Assembly: GCF_030814715.1 (NCBI RefSeq)
Contig: NZ_JAUSVO010000002.1
Location: 186,001-250,000 of the forward strand
Length of the DNA: 64,000 bases
Reading direction: 5' to 3'
Origin: Kaistia dalseonensis
GTDB taxonomy: Bacteria > Pseudomonadota > Alphaproteobacteria > Rhizobiales > Kaistiaceae
Below are positions 33,672-43,400 of the stretch, one piece after another. The number at the start of each line of letters is the position of its first letter. The first letter of the stretch is position 1. A program made the translations under genes and the position numbers. Under the pieces are notes generated by a model. The model was not told the DNA's origin, ran no database searches, and was given only the letters and a program-made list of their open reading frames with translations.

Positions 33672-34693
33672 GCCAGGTTCACACTGAGAGCAGCCCTACC
33701 CGGATGGCGCCCCGTGGCGGCGCATCCCGTGCGCCGTTCCAATGGGCGCGCTTTGCCGAATCCTTCGCGCTGGTCGGCGCGTTGCTGATCCTGTTCGCGA
33801 TCTTCGGCATATTGAAGCCGCAGGCCTTCCTGTCCTGGGCCAACATCTCAACCATGCTCGGCTCACAGGCCGTGCTGGTTCTGCTGACGCTCGCCCTGAT
33901 CATCCCGCTGACCGCGGGTGATTTCGACCTTTCCATTGCCGCGACGCTCACCATGTCGGCGATGACCATCGCGGTCCTCAATGCGCAGATGGGCATTCCG
34001 CTCGCTGGCGCCGTGGCCGTCGCAATCGCGATTGGCGCAATCATCGGCTGCGTCAATGCAGGCTTCATCCTGTATTTCCGCATCCCCTCGCTGATCGTCA
34101 CGCTCGGCACGGGCACCTTCATCAATGGTCTCGTGCTCTGGATCAGCAATTCCAACACGATCAGCGGTATCGATCCCTTCCTGGTCACCTATGTCGTGGT
34201 GACGCGTGTCTTCGGCATCCCGCTCGCCTTCTACTACGCGCTCGGGCTCTGCATCCTGCTCTGGTACTTCTTCGGGTTCACGGCCGCCGGCCGGCGCCTG
34301 CTGTTCGTGGGGCGTGGACGCGAGGTGGCGCGTCTTTCGGGCATCCCCGTCGACAGGGTGCGGTTTGCTGCCCTGGTCTGCTCCGGCGTGCTCAGCGCGA
34401 TCACGGGCATGATGTATGCCGGCACGATCGGCGCGGCGGATCCGAACTCGGGCAACACCTTCCTCCTGCCGGCCTTCGCCGCCGCCTTCCTCGGCGCGAC
34501 GAGCATAACGCCGGGACGCTTCAACGCCTGGGGATCGCTGGTCGCGGTGTATTTCCTGGTCATCGGCATTACGGGGCTGACGATGCTCGGCATCGATACC
34601 TTCGTGCAGAACCTGTTTTATGGTGGCGCGCTGGTGCTGGCCGTGGCGTTGTCGCAGCTCGTACGCAAGCGCGAAGCGCAGGACTTCAGCTAA
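33668..34693 (+). CDS. ABC transporter permease, ribose-type (importer 3)
   Basis: A 341-residue RbsC-like permease with about nine or ten hydrophobic helices after a polar, Ser/Pro/Arg-rich N-terminal tail of about 30 residues. It contains LTAGDFDLSIAATLTMSAM near 88-106 and the coupling loop RRLLFVGRGREVARLSGIPVDRVRFA near 210-236. The ATG overlaps the ATPase stop (ATGA). With the two upstream genes it forms a complete importer. Confidence 0.9.
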   Translation: MSQVHTESSPTRMAPRGGASRAPFQWARFAESFALVGALLILFAIFGILKPQAFLSWANISTMLGSQAVLVLLTLALIIPLTAGDFDLSIAATLTMSAMTIAVLNAQMGIPLAGAVAVAIAIGAIIGCVNAGFILYFRIPSLIVTLGTGTFINGLVLWISNSNTISGIDPFLVTYVVVTRVFGIPLAFYYALGLCILLWYFFGFTAAGRRLLFVGRGREVARLSGIPVDRVRFAALVCSGVLSAITGMMYAGTIGAADPNSGNTFLLPAFAAAFLGATSITPGRFNAWGSLVAVYFLVIGITGLTMLGIDTFVQNLFYGGALVLAVALSQLVRKREAQDFS

Positions 34694-35007
34694 CCGAAGG
34701 ATTGCGCGCGACGGACACGCCGCCGCACCAAATCAATATCCTGCAAAGGCGCCCGGTCACCCGGGCGTCACGCATGCCCGAGACCCGCCTCGGCGACTGC
34801 CTTGGAAGCGCTCCCTTAGGGCTCGACGTCGTCCCGCAGGTGTCTCCGCCTCCAATGGCTTCAAGGGGACGTCCGCTCGGAGCGGGAACAATATTCCTGA
34901 ATCCCGAACACTCCAAATCCTGAACATCAAAGGTTGTTTTACGTCAATATTGCCGTTTGACGCGAAGCCGCTAGTATTCCGCCGAATTCTCTCAGGGAGT
35001 GTCGGCG
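34694..35007. other. Intergenic region after importer 3
   Basis: 314 bases without a gene. A perfect seven-pair hairpin CGCCCGG-TCAC-CCGGGCG (34750-34767) lies 57 bases after the permease and could terminate the importer transcript, though no T tract follows. The last 120 bases are AT-rich relative to the window (CAATATT, GTTTTACGTCAATATT) and probably hold the promoter of the next gene. Confidence 0.5.
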
Positions 35008-36528
35008 ATGAAGATGTTAGGCGGAAGATGGGCGGCCCTTGGCGCTTTGGCGCTTATGGGCAGCGTGATGGTGGCGCATGCCGAGCCGAAATATTCAGCC
35101 GATGTGCCCGAAAAGATCACTACGCCCGAGAGTGTCGACACGCGGATCGGTACGTTAAAATTCAAGAATGGCGCGCCCGATGCGGCCACGTCGTCGCTGG
35201 TCTATGACAATCTGGACCACATGCGCGGGGTGCAGGCTTTTCTGCGCGGCATGTCCGCCACCTCGGTGCGCGCGCTCTGCAACGGGCTCGAGAGCGTGGG
35301 CGTGAAGGCTAATCGTACCTTCGGCATTACCGAAGACCTGATGGACGCACGGAGCCTGTTCCTCACGCCGAACACCACGACGGTCTATGTGTTTACCTGC
35401 CTGGACCTGTCGGACGGCCCGATCGTGATGGAGGTGCCGACGGGCGTATTGGGGCCTGTGGACGACGCCGATTTCCGCTGGGTCACCGATATCGGCCTGA
35501 CAGGACCGGATGCCGGCAAGGGCGGCCAATACCTGTTCGTGCCGCCAGGATACAAGGACGCCCTGCCGACCGAGGGCTATTTCCAGGCGAAGCCCAGCAC
35601 CAACACCCTGCTCGTGTTCTTCCGAGCCTTCGTGAAGAACGGCGATATCGCCGGCGCGGTCCAGCACGTGAAGACGGGCGCGAAGCTCTATCCGCTCCAC
35701 GCCACGACCGAGAACGGCGAGCCGCCGGAGACCGAGTGGGTGAATACGTCGGGCCTGAAGTTCAACACGATCAGCGCCAACGATTTCAGCTTCTATGATG
35801 AGCTGAACCAGGTCGTGCAAAAGGAACCGGCGGACTTCGTCGATCCCGACGTCGTGGGCCTCTACGCCTCGATCGGCATCCGGAAGGGCCAACCCTTCGC
35901 GCCCGACGAGCGCATGAAGAAGATCCTGACCGATGCCGTGGCGGTGGGCAACGCAACCGCACGCACCATCGTCTTCGACAGTCGCGACCCCGGGACCAAG
36001 TTCTATCCCGATCGTGCGTGGATGACCCCCTTCGTGGGCGGCAGCTACCAGTTCCTCGATGGAGCCGCGCGTCTTCTCAATGCGCGCACCATGTTCTTCT
36101 ACTTCGCGACCGGCATAACCCCCGCCATGTCCATGGCCAAGGTTGGCTCAGGCTCGGCCTATGCAGGGGCAGTAAAGGATTCGAACGGCGCCTATCTGGA
36201 TGGCGGGAAGACCTACAAGGTCACGCTGCCGGGGCCGATTCCGGCCAAGGACTTCTGGTCCTTCGTCGTCTATGACAATGAAACGCGCTCGCTGCTGGAG
36301 ACCGATCAGAAGTTCGCCGGCGTCGACAGCAACGATCCGAAGCTGAAGCTGGCAGCGGACGGTTCGGCGACGGTCTGGTTCGGACCGAAAGCGCCCGAGG
36401 GGCAGGAGAGCAACTGGGTGCAGACCACGCCGGGCAAAGGCTGGAACGTGCTGCTGCGTCTCTATGGTCCGCTCGAGCCCTGGTTCGACAAGAGCTGGAA
36501 GCCAGGCGACATCGAACTGGTGAAGTGA
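35008..36528 (+). CDS. Secreted DUF1254/DUF1214 domain protein
   Basis: A 506-residue protein with an N-terminal signal peptide (MKMLGGRWAALGALALMGS...AHA) and the two-domain DUF1254-DUF1214 architecture: an N-terminal region with NTTTVYVFTCLDLSDGPIVMEVP (about 125-147) and a C-terminal part with YKVTLPGPIPAKDFWSFVVYDNETRS (about 405-430) and GWNVLLRLYGPLEPWFDKSWKPGDIE at the end. The function of this widespread family is unknown. ATG 35008 with GGGAG eight bases upstream is preferred to GTG 34999. It stands alone, convergent with the hydantoinase operon. Confidence 0.85.
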   Translation: MKMLGGRWAALGALALMGSVMVAHAEPKYSADVPEKITTPESVDTRIGTLKFKNGAPDAATSSLVYDNLDHMRGVQAFLRGMSATSVRALCNGLESVGVKANRTFGITEDLMDARSLFLTPNTTTVYVFTCLDLSDGPIVMEVPTGVLGPVDDADFRWVTDIGLTGPDAGKGGQYLFVPPGYKDALPTEGYFQAKPSTNTLLVFFRAFVKNGDIAGAVQHVKTGAKLYPLHATTENGEPPETEWVNTSGLKFNTISANDFSFYDELNQVVQKEPADFVDPDVVGLYASIGIRKGQPFAPDERMKKILTDAVAVGNATARTIVFDSRDPGTKFYPDRAWMTPFVGGSYQFLDGAARLLNARTMFFYFATGITPAMSMAKVGSGSAYAGAVKDSNGAYLDGGKTYKVTLPGPIPAKDFWSFVVYDNETRSLLETDQKFAGVDSNDPKLKLAADGSATVWFGPKAPEGQESNWVQTTPGKGWNVLLRLYGPLEPWFDKSWKPGDIELVK

Positions 36529-36604
36529 TCACCACGCGACAAGATGGAACGGGTCGCCGCAATGGCGGCCCGGACAGCCTGGAGATGGGCGTCCTTGCTA
36601 CGCT

Positions 36605-36781
36605 TCAGCGGCGGCGGAGATGAAGATCGAGCACAGGGGCGGGCTCGGCGAATTCGTCGAGCGTCCGCTTCGTGTTGGCGACATTCGAGCGCACGATCTT
36701 CGCGATCTCGCGCATCCGCGCCAGCGCCTCCGGCGTGAAATCGGCCGGCAGGCGAACGTCGGCGAAATTGTCGTCTGACAT
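36605..36781 (-). CDS. Small protein downstream of amidase 2 (possible GatC/AtzG-like amidase partner)
   Basis: A 58-residue protein starting MSDDNFADVRLPADF and ending EPAPVLDLHLRRR, encoded 9 bases after the amidase 2 stop with a good GAGGGG ribosome-binding site. A helix (about 16-45) followed by an acidic, proline-containing tail resembles the layout of small GatC/AtzG-type subunits that wrap around amidase-signature enzymes. The likeness is by size, position and tail, not by a firm motif. Short length makes it easy to miss; coding potential is supported by the ribosome-binding site and operon spacing. Confidence 0.6.
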   Translation of the reverse strand: MSDDNFADVRLPADFTPEALARMREIAKIVRSNVANTKRTLDEFAEPAPVLDLHLRRR

Positions 36782-36790
36782 CGAAGCCCC

Positions 36791-38209
36791 TCAGAATGTC
36801 GGGAAGTGCGAGCGCCACGGCGTCGCGGTCTCATAGGCATGGCCGACGCGCAGGACCATCGCCTCGTCGAACCATCGACCGACGATCTGCGCACTCGTCG
36901 GCAGGCCTTCGCTATCGAAACCGGTGCAGATCGACAGCGCCGGATGGCCCGACATGCTGAAGGGCGTTGCGGCCGTATCGCCGATGAACGCACCGAGGCC
37001 GGCGGCGTCCGTGAAGGCAGGCGCCACATGGAAAGCCGAGGGCAACAGCAGCGCATCGAAGCCCGAGAGCAAGGCGTCGGTCATTTCGGCGAGCGTCCGC
37101 CGCTCGCGCAGCGCGGCGAGATAATCGACGGCCGAGATTTGAAGCCCAGCCGTCATCTTGTCGCGCAGCGCCTGGCCCATGAGATGCCAGCCCGACTGGA
37201 AATCGGCCTCGTGGATCGAATAGGACTCAGCCCAGTTGATGATCGACGCGGCCGAGCGATAGCGCAGCACCGGCGCGGGAAGCTCCGTTTCCACGAGGAT
37301 CGCGCCGGCCGCCTGCAGAACCCGCGCGGCCTCGGCGAGATTGGCGAGAACGTCCGGATCGGGATGCACGCCGCCACAATCCATGTCGCGGATCACGCCG
37401 ATGCGAAGCCCGGCCACACCCTTGTTCAGATCGGAGCGGAAATCGGCGGGCTTGTCGACGCTGATCGGGTCCGAAGGATCGAAACCCGAGAGCGCCTCAG
37501 CGACGATCGCGCAATCTTCGACATTCCAGCAGAGCGGGCCAGCGACGTCGAAGGCCCAGCAATTGGGAAAGATGCCGTGCCGGCTGATGCGTCCGGTCGT
37601 GGATTTGAGGCCCTGCAGGCCGCAGGCGGCGGCCGGGAGGCGGACCGATCCGCCGGTATCGCTGCCGAGCGCGAACAGCGCAGTGCGCCCGGCGACCGAT
37701 GCACCCGCCCCCGTCGACGAACCGCCCGTGTAGCGATCGAGGTTCCAGGGGTTGCGAGCATAGGGAAACGGCAGGTCGTCATAGAAGGGGCCCATGCCCG
37801 TGCCATATTCCCAGGTGTTGAGCTTGCCGAGCAGGATCGCGCCGGCCTCCCTCAGCCTCACGATCGCCGTGGCGTCAAAATCCGGCACGGCATCGAGCCG
37901 AAGCCGCGAATTTGCCGTCGTGCGCACGCCCTTCGTGAAGTAATTGTCCTTCACGGCATAGGGCAGCCCATGCAGCGGGCCGCGATACTCTCCCGCCGCG
38001 ATCTCCGCCTCGGCCTGAGAGGCTGCCGCGCGCGCCTCGTCGGCCAGCACTGTGATATAGCTGCGCAGGCGGCCATCCACGGTCTCGATGCGATCGAGAT
38101 AGGCATCGACGAGTTCGACGGGCGAGAGAGCGCGGGCGGCGATGGCGTCCGATGCCTGGCGCAGCGTCAGCCCGAGGATCGCTTCGGGCTTTGTCCTGTC
38201 GATCACCAT
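36791..38209 (-). CDS. Amidase-signature family hydrolase (amidase 2)
   Basis: A 472-residue amidase-signature protein. The triad is Lys87 in GLPYAVKDNYF, cis-Ser at 164-165 in YTGGSSTGAGASV and nucleophile Ser188 in GSDTGGSVRLP. The layout matches GatA/AtzE/allophanate-hydrolase-type enzymes acting on carbamoyl amides. ATG 38209 begins one base after the hydantoinase stop; a longer upstream frame starting at GTG 38296 would overlap that gene by about 85 bases and is rejected. It is followed by a small gene that may encode its partner subunit. Confidence 0.88.
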   Translation of the reverse strand: MVIDRTKPEAILGLTLRQASDAIAARALSPVELVDAYLDRIETVDGRLRSYITVLADEARAAASQAEAEIAAGEYRGPLHGLPYAVKDNYFTKGVRTTANSRLRLDAVPDFDATAIVRLREAGAILLGKLNTWEYGTGMGPFYDDLPFPYARNPWNLDRYTGGSSTGAGASVAGRTALFALGSDTGGSVRLPAAACGLQGLKSTTGRISRHGIFPNCWAFDVAGPLCWNVEDCAIVAEALSGFDPSDPISVDKPADFRSDLNKGVAGLRIGVIRDMDCGGVHPDPDVLANLAEAARVLQAAGAILVETELPAPVLRYRSAASIINWAESYSIHEADFQSGWHLMGQALRDKMTAGLQISAVDYLAALRERRTLAEMTDALLSGFDALLLPSAFHVAPAFTDAAGLGAFIGDTAATPFSMSGHPALSICTGFDSEGLPTSAQIVGRWFDEAMVLRVGHAYETATPWRSHFPTF

Positions 38210-38210
38210 C

Positions 38211-39638
38211 TCAGACGGCCGGGCCGGAGCGGATGTCGTCGGCAATCTTGCGCGGGATGAAGGCGCCGTCAGTGAGTTCGCCATTGAACTGGCCACCTTC
38301 GACCACGACCTTGCCGCGCAACATGGTCAGGCTCGGCCAGACCGAGACATCCCAGCCATCCCATGGAGAATAATCGGCGGAGTGCAATGCCGAGCCGTCG
38401 ATCGTGTGGGCGAGGTTCGGATCGAGCAGCACGACATCGGCGTCGGAACCGACCGCGAGCACGCCCTTGCGCGGATAAAGCCCCATGATCCGCGCTGCCT
38501 TGGTCGAGACGAGGTCGACGAACTCATTCAGGCTGAAGCCACGCTTGCCGACCATTTCCGTATACATCAACGCAACGCGCGGTTCGCAGCCGGAATTCCC
38601 CCCGGTCGTGTCGTCGATGCGCTTGCCCACCAGCTTGACCTCGAGCGGGCAGCAGACCTCGTCGGTCGCGACGCAGCTGAGAACGCCGTCCTTCATGCCG
38701 CGCCAGAGCGCCGCCTGGTCGTCCGGATATTTGAGCGAGGGATAGGTATGGTAGATCTGCCCGTTCGGGCGCTTGTAGTCCTCGACATTGAACAGCGCAT
38801 ATTGATGCAGCGTCTCGCCATAAATGGGGAAGCCCTTCGCCCGTGAGGCGGCGATCGCGTCGACGCCGGTGCGCGCGCTCGTATGGACCATGTACATAGC
38901 CGCGCCCTCGACATTTTGCGCCAGCGCGATAACCCGGTTGAAGGCGAGTTCCTCCGACAGGACGGTATGCGCTTCGGCGAGATGCTCGAAGCCAACGCGA
39001 TCCTCGGCAATCAGCTTCTCATACATGTGCATGACGAGGTCATTGTCCTCGGCATGGATCAGCGCCAGCCCGCCGGACTTGGCGAGTTGCTTCAGCATCT
39101 CCCAGATCTCGCCATGGTTGGTGAGATGAGCGAGGCGGCCCGGCGTGATGTCGGTCGTGAACATCTTGACGGTCGGATAGCCGGCTTGCACCAACTCCGG
39201 CACCTCACCGATGATGGACGGGCCCATCGGGCTCTCGACCGCCATGTGCAGCGTGTAATCGCTATAGCAGGCGTCGGTCCAGCTCTCGTGCCGCTTCTCG
39301 ACGGTCTGCTGCAGCGTGCCGCTGCCCTGCCAGAACGCGAAATCGCACATCGTCGTCGTGCCGCCAAATAACGCGGCCTTGCTGACCTCGGCCGGTGTCG
39401 CGCCGGTGACGGACGTGCCGTTCGGGCCGGGCATGGTCAACCCGCAATGGATATGCGGATCGATGCCGCCTGGAATGACGATCTGGTCCGTCGCGTCGAC
39501 CACCCGCTCGGCGCCGATGGCGCCCAGCGTCTTCGGAGCTGCGATGGCAACGATCTTGCCTCCCTTGACGCCGATATCGACGCGTTCGGGGCCCGTGGGC
39601 AGCACGGCGAGGCCATTGGCGATAACAACGTCGAACAT
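38211..39638 (-). CDS. D-hydantoinase/dihydropyrimidinase family cyclic amidohydrolase
   Basis: A 475-residue amidohydrolase that opens cyclic imides or ureides by hydrolysing the ring amide. The binuclear metal site is complete: His62 and His64 in DPHIHCG, the carbamylated Lys158 in YPTVKMFTTD, His195 in LIHAEDND, His252 in MVHTSAR and Asp326 in VATDEVCCP. The stereochemistry loop after Lys158 (TTDITPG) differs from the FMAYK form common in characterised hydantoinases, so the substrate may not be hydantoin or dihydrouracil. It overlaps the cobW stop by one base. Confidence 0.9.
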   Translation of the reverse strand: MFDVVIANGLAVLPTGPERVDIGVKGGKIVAIAAPKTLGAIGAERVVDATDQIVIPGGIDPHIHCGLTMPGPNGTSVTGATPAEVSKAALFGGTTTMCDFAFWQGSGTLQQTVEKRHESWTDACYSDYTLHMAVESPMGPSIIGEVPELVQAGYPTVKMFTTDITPGRLAHLTNHGEIWEMLKQLAKSGGLALIHAEDNDLVMHMYEKLIAEDRVGFEHLAEAHTVLSEELAFNRVIALAQNVEGAAMYMVHTSARTGVDAIAASRAKGFPIYGETLHQYALFNVEDYKRPNGQIYHTYPSLKYPDDQAALWRGMKDGVLSCVATDEVCCPLEVKLVGKRIDDTTGGNSGCEPRVALMYTEMVGKRGFSLNEFVDLVSTKAARIMGLYPRKGVLAVGSDADVVLLDPNLAHTIDGSALHSADYSPWDGWDVSVWPSLTMLRGKVVVEGGQFNGELTDGAFIPRKIADDIRSGPAV

Positions 39639-40690
39639 CAGGCGTCTCCAGGCAAAGCGGAAAGGGAAGCGAGCGGGACAGGCGGAGCGTCGCAGGCGAA
39701 GCCCGGCGGCAGCTTCTGCCAGGGCCTCGGATCGGCAAAGGCGAAGCGGGCGAGGATGTCGTCGAGGCCGACGCCGCGGACGATGAAGACGAGCCTGCTG
39801 CGCTCGTCTTCATCCGGCCAGCGATCCAGCCACTGCGGCCGATAGAGCGTGTGCTGGACCGCATGCATGACGCCGACGAAACCGGGCCGATCGGCGAATT
39901 CGACCAACCCCTTCACGCGCAGGAGATCTTCTCCGCGTTCCGAGGCGAGGCGGCCAAGAGCCATGGCGAAGGCGAGGCGCGTCGGAGCGGAGCGCAGCGT
40001 GATCGAAAAGGTCTCGATGCCGAAGCTGTGGGCGGGCTTCGGTAGGGCCGCCGGCATGCGCTCGAGGAAACCGGAAAGCCCGACGTCGAACAGGAGCTTT
40101 GCCAGCGCACCATCGGTGGGCAGCGTGATCTGCGGCGCCCAGGGGTTCAGTGCGGCGAGACGGGCCAGAAGATCTGGCGACGGCGCGCGGAGATCGGTCT
40201 TGCTGAGCAGCAGCCGATCGGCCACGGCGACCTGAGCCGCCGCCTCGGGATGGCGTTCCAGGGATCCCCCTCCCGCGACCGCATCGACCAGCGTCACCAC
40301 GGCACTGAAGGCGAGCCGGTGGCCGAGCATCGGATCGACGGCAAGCGTGTAGAGGATCGGCGCGGGATCGGCGAGACCGCTCGTCTCGATGACGATGCGG
40401 TCGAAGGGCTGGATCGTGCCGTCATCGCGCCGCTCGAGCAGCGAGCGCACGGTGGTCACGATATCGAGCCGGCGCACGCAGCAGAGACAGCCGCTCGGCA
40501 GGGCGTAGATCGCCTCGTCGACCGTCTCGACGAGGAGGTGATCGAGACTGGCGTCGCCAGCCTCGTTGATGATGACCGCCGTGCCGGCCATGTCCGGGGC
40601 AGCCAGGATCGCCTTCAGGAGGGTGGTCTTGCCGCTGCCGAGAAAGCCCGTCAGCAATGCAATCGGGATCTTGGGGACTGCGGACGTCAT
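39638..40690 (-). CDS. CobW/COG0523 family GTP-dependent metallochaperone
   Basis: A 350-residue P-loop GTPase of the CobW/P47K family: Walker A GFLGSGKTT (residues about 15-23), the metal-binding GCLCC motif near 67-71, the SKTD guanine-specificity element near 162 and a C-terminal CobW_C domain ending in Pro/Ala-rich sequence. These proteins insert metals, often Zn, into client enzymes. Placement between amidase 3 and the metal-dependent hydantoinase (overlapping the latter by one base) suggests that the hydantoinase is the client. Confidence 0.9.
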   Translation of the reverse strand: MTSAVPKIPIALLTGFLGSGKTTLLKAILAAPDMAGTAVIINEAGDASLDHLLVETVDEAIYALPSGCLCCVRRLDIVTTVRSLLERRDDGTIQPFDRIVIETSGLADPAPILYTLAVDPMLGHRLAFSAVVTLVDAVAGGGSLERHPEAAAQVAVADRLLLSKTDLRAPSPDLLARLAALNPWAPQITLPTDGALAKLLFDVGLSGFLERMPAALPKPAHSFGIETFSITLRSAPTRLAFAMALGRLASERGEDLLRVKGLVEFADRPGFVGVMHAVQHTLYRPQWLDRWPDEDERSRLVFIVRGVGLDDILARFAFADPRPWQKLPPGFACDAPPVPLASLSALPGDA

Positions 40691-40717
40691 TTCCCTCCCC
40701 TTCAGGTAGGCTCTGGA

Positions 40718-42280
40718 TCAGTCGATCGGATCCGGCGGGGCGTTCCGGTGATGGTCGGTCAGTTGCTGGAAGGCAGCGCCGACCGAAAGGCAGAGCGCAT
40801 CGTCATAGAGCTTGCCGACGATCTGGATCGCGACCGGCAGGCCATTCGCGCCAAGGCCGGAAGGCAGCATCAGCGCCGGCTGGCCCGTATAGTCGAACAC
40901 CATGGTGTTGCGCGGGATGACATTGTGGAACGGCTGGCGCTTGCCATCGACGGAAGCTGCCAGATCGTCCAGGAAGCCAGCCTCGCTGCCGAGGCCCGGT
41001 GTCACGACCACGTCGACATCGGCCATCGCGGCGAGGATGCGCGACTGCACGACGGGTCGCAGGCGAAGCGCGCGCAGATACTGCGTCGCCGAGCGAGCAA
41101 GCCCTTGCTCGAGCCTGCCGCGGGTGCCGGCATCATAGAGTTCCATCGAGCCGAGGCTCGGCTCCTGCAGCGTAGCGAGCTCGCAGAACAGGATCGTGTA
41201 GCCATCTTCGACAACGCTGCCGATCTCGCCGAGATCGACGGGGACCAGCGTTGCGCCGGCCTCTTCCATCACGCCGAGCGCCGCGCGCCATGCCGCGAGC
41301 ACCGAGGCATCCTGCATCTCGACGAACCAGCCGCCCGGCACGCCGATCCTGAGACCGGCGAAGCCATTGCGCCAGCGCGAGCCGTCATAAGCGCCGGCAG
41401 ACGTGAAATCCTCGCCATCGGCACCGGCGATCTGCGGCATGACCAATGCGAGATCGGCGGCGCTGCGCCCCATCGGGCCGATATGATCGAGCGTCCATGA
41501 CAGCGGCGCCACGCCCGTGCGGGGGACGAGCCCGCGCGTCGGCTTCAGGCCGGTCGTGCCGCACCAGGCGGAGGGCACGCGGATCGAACCGCCAGTGTCG
41601 GTGCCAAGCGCCAGTGGGAACAGCCGCGCCGCGAGCCCGGCGCCGGAGCCGGTTGACGATCCGCCGGTCCAGCGTTCGGAGTCCCATGGATTGCGCACAG
41701 GCCCATAGCGCGCATTGAGCGCCGAACCACAGGCGAACTCGGTTGTCGCGGTCATCACGAAGGGAATCGCACCCGCCGCCTTCAGCCGCGCCACAACGGC
41801 GGAATCGGCTGGTGCAACCCTGTCGCCAGTCTGCAGCGAGCCGCAGGTGACGCGGGCCCCGGCCGCATCAATGATATCCTTGACGCCGAAGGGGATGCCC
41901 TCGAGTGGGCGCATGCGGCGCTCGCGAATGCGCAGTGCGCTCTCCTCCGCCAGCGCGTCTGCGCCGGGAATGGGTGCGAGAATGGCATCGAGACCCGAGC
42001 GATAGCGAGCAATCCGCGCTCGCAGCGCGGCCAGCACGCCGACCGGATCGAGATTGCCCGTCTCATAGGCCGCAAGCAGCCCGGCGACGCCGAGTTGATG
42101 CGGCTCGCCGGTGACATCGACAGCGACCGCAGGCGAAGGCGATGGCCGGACCTCGGCCACCTCCGCCGCCATGCGCCGTTCGAACCAGAGCGGCTCAGGT
42201 GCAAGCCCGCTCGCCGCTTCCGGGAACGAGCTCGACGGCGCAACCGCCGTCGGCCTCAACTCGACCACTGGGGCGCTCAC
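40718..42280 (-). CDS. Amidase-signature family hydrolase (amidase 3)
   Basis: A 520-residue amidase with an N-terminal extension of about 60 residues. The triad is Lys134 in PFGVKDIID, cis-Ser at 208-209 in [12 protein letters not shown] and nucleophile Ser232 in [11 protein letters not shown]. The start is the GTG at 42280, which overlaps the rutA stop (GTGA) and has GGAGG four bases upstream. Coupling to rutA suggests it hydrolyses the ureido-acid that RutA releases, in place of RutB; this is inference. It diverges from amidases 1 and 2 in the loop sequences. Confidence 0.88.
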   Translation of the reverse strand: MSAPVVELRPTAVAPSSSFPEAASGLAPEPLWFERRMAAEVAEVRPSPSPAVAVDVTGEPHQLGVAGLLAAYETGNLDPVGVLAALRARIARYRSGLDAILAPIPGADALAEESALRIRERRMRPLEGIPFGVKDIIDAAGARVTCGSLQTGDRVAPADSAVVARLKAAGAIPFVMTATTEFACGSALNARYGPVRNPWDSERWTGGSSTGSGAGLAARLFPLALGTDTGGSIRVPSAWCGTTGLKPTRGLVPRTGVAPLSWTLDHIGPMGRSAADLALVMPQIAGADGEDFTSAGAYDGSRWRNGFAGLRIGVPGGWFVEMQDASVLAAWRAALGVMEEAGATLVPVDLGEIGSVVEDGYTILFCELATLQEPSLGSMELYDAGTRGRLEQGLARSATQYLRALRLRPVVQSRILAAMADVDVVVTPGLGSEAGFLDDLAASVDGKRQPFHNVIPRNTMVFDYTGQPALMLPSGLGANGLPVAIQIVGKLYDDALCLSVGAAFQQLTDHHRNAPPDPID

Positions 42281-43359
42281 GCCGCCTCCGCGAGCCGTTC
42301 GGCGCGGCTCTGCATCAAGGGCTGGATGTGCTCGCCGAACTTCTCGATGCCGGTCAGGAAGTCATCGAAGGTCATCATAATGCCCTTCGTCCCGGGAACC
42401 GCCGCGACCTCGTCGAGCATCCGCGCGACGGTCGCATAGGAGCCCACCAGGGTGCCCATGTTGAAGTTCACGGCGCCTTCGGGGAGGTTGATGTGACGGG
42501 CCGTCGAATTGCTGTCGGCCGTCTGGTCCTTGCTGCCCTGGTCCGCCATCCAGGCGAGCGCGTCGACATCCGCGCCTTCGCGATATTTCAGCCACTTCGC
42601 CTGTGCTTCCTCGTCCGTCTCTTCGGCGATCACCATGAAGAGGACGTAGGTGCCGACGTCACGGCCAGCCTTCTTCGCCGCCTCGACCATGCGCTCGTTG
42701 AACGGCGCGAACTTGGTCGGCGTGTTGATGCCGGAGCCCATGGCGAAGGTGTAGTCGCAAAGATTGGCCGAGAACTCGATGCCCGTCGGGCTCTGGCCCG
42801 CCGCGACGATCTTGATCGGCGTCGACGGGGTCGGCTTCATCATGCAGCCGTCCATGGTGAAATGCTTGCCCTTGAAGTCGGAATTGCCCGTTGCCCAGAG
42901 CTCCTTCATCACCGAGACGTATTCGGTCGCGTATTCGTAGCGGTATGCGAAATATTCGTCGCCCGGCCAGAGGCCCATCTGCGTGTATTCGGCCGACTGC
43001 CAGCCCGACACGATGTTGACGCCGAAGCGACCGCCCGAGATCGAATCGATCGTGGTCGCCATGCGTGCGACGATGGCCGGAGGGAGCGTCAGGATGGCGG
43101 TCGAGGCGAAGAGCTTGATCTTGGTCGTCACGGCGGCGAGGCCCGCCATCAGCGTGAACGACTCCATGCCGTAATCCCAGAACTCGGTCTTCCCGCCGAA
43201 GCCGTGCAGCTTGATCATCGACAGCGCGAAGTCGAAATCATAGCGCTCGGCAAGCTGGACGATCTGCTTGTTCAGCTCGAAGCTCGGCATGTATTGCGGC
43301 GCTGCCGTCGAGATCAGCCAGCCATTGTTGTTGATCGGAATGAAAACGCCGATATCCAT
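42277..43359 (-). CDS. rutA: RutA pyrimidine monooxygenase (bacterial luciferase-like flavoenzyme)
   Basis: A 360-residue luciferase-like flavin monooxygenase recognisable as RutA. Characteristic stretches are [20 protein letters not shown] at the start, [20 protein letters not shown] near 36-55, [31 protein letters not shown] near 92-122 and [22 protein letters not shown] near 227-248. E. coli RutA uses reduced FMN and O2 to cleave the uracil ring amide, giving a ureidoacrylate product. Ribosome-binding site AGGAG. It follows rutF, which would supply the reduced flavin. Confidence 0.94.
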   Translation of the reverse strand: MDIGVFIPINNNGWLISTAAPQYMPSFELNKQIVQLAERYDFDFALSMIKLHGFGGKTEFWDYGMESFTLMAGLAAVTTKIKLFASTAILTLPPAIVARMATTIDSISGGRFGVNIVSGWQSAEYTQMGLWPGDEYFAYRYEYATEYVSVMKELWATGNSDFKGKHFTMDGCMMKPTPSTPIKIVAAGQSPTGIEFSANLCDYTFAMGSGINTPTKFAPFNERMVEAAKKAGRDVGTYVLFMVIAEETDEEAQAKWLKYREGADVDALAWMADQGSKDQTADSNSTARHINLPEGAVNFNMGTLVGSYATVARMLDEVAAVPGTKGIMMTFDDFLTGIEKFGEHIQPLMQSRAERLAEAA

Positions 43360-43400
43360 CGTGAGATCTCCTTGAACAGCTTCAAAAGAACGGGACGGCC

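Noticed and set aside
36462-36818. Alternative open frames over the small gene after amidase 2
   Set aside because: Arginine-rich translations in other frames; only the frame 36605-36781 has a suitable start and ribosome-binding site.
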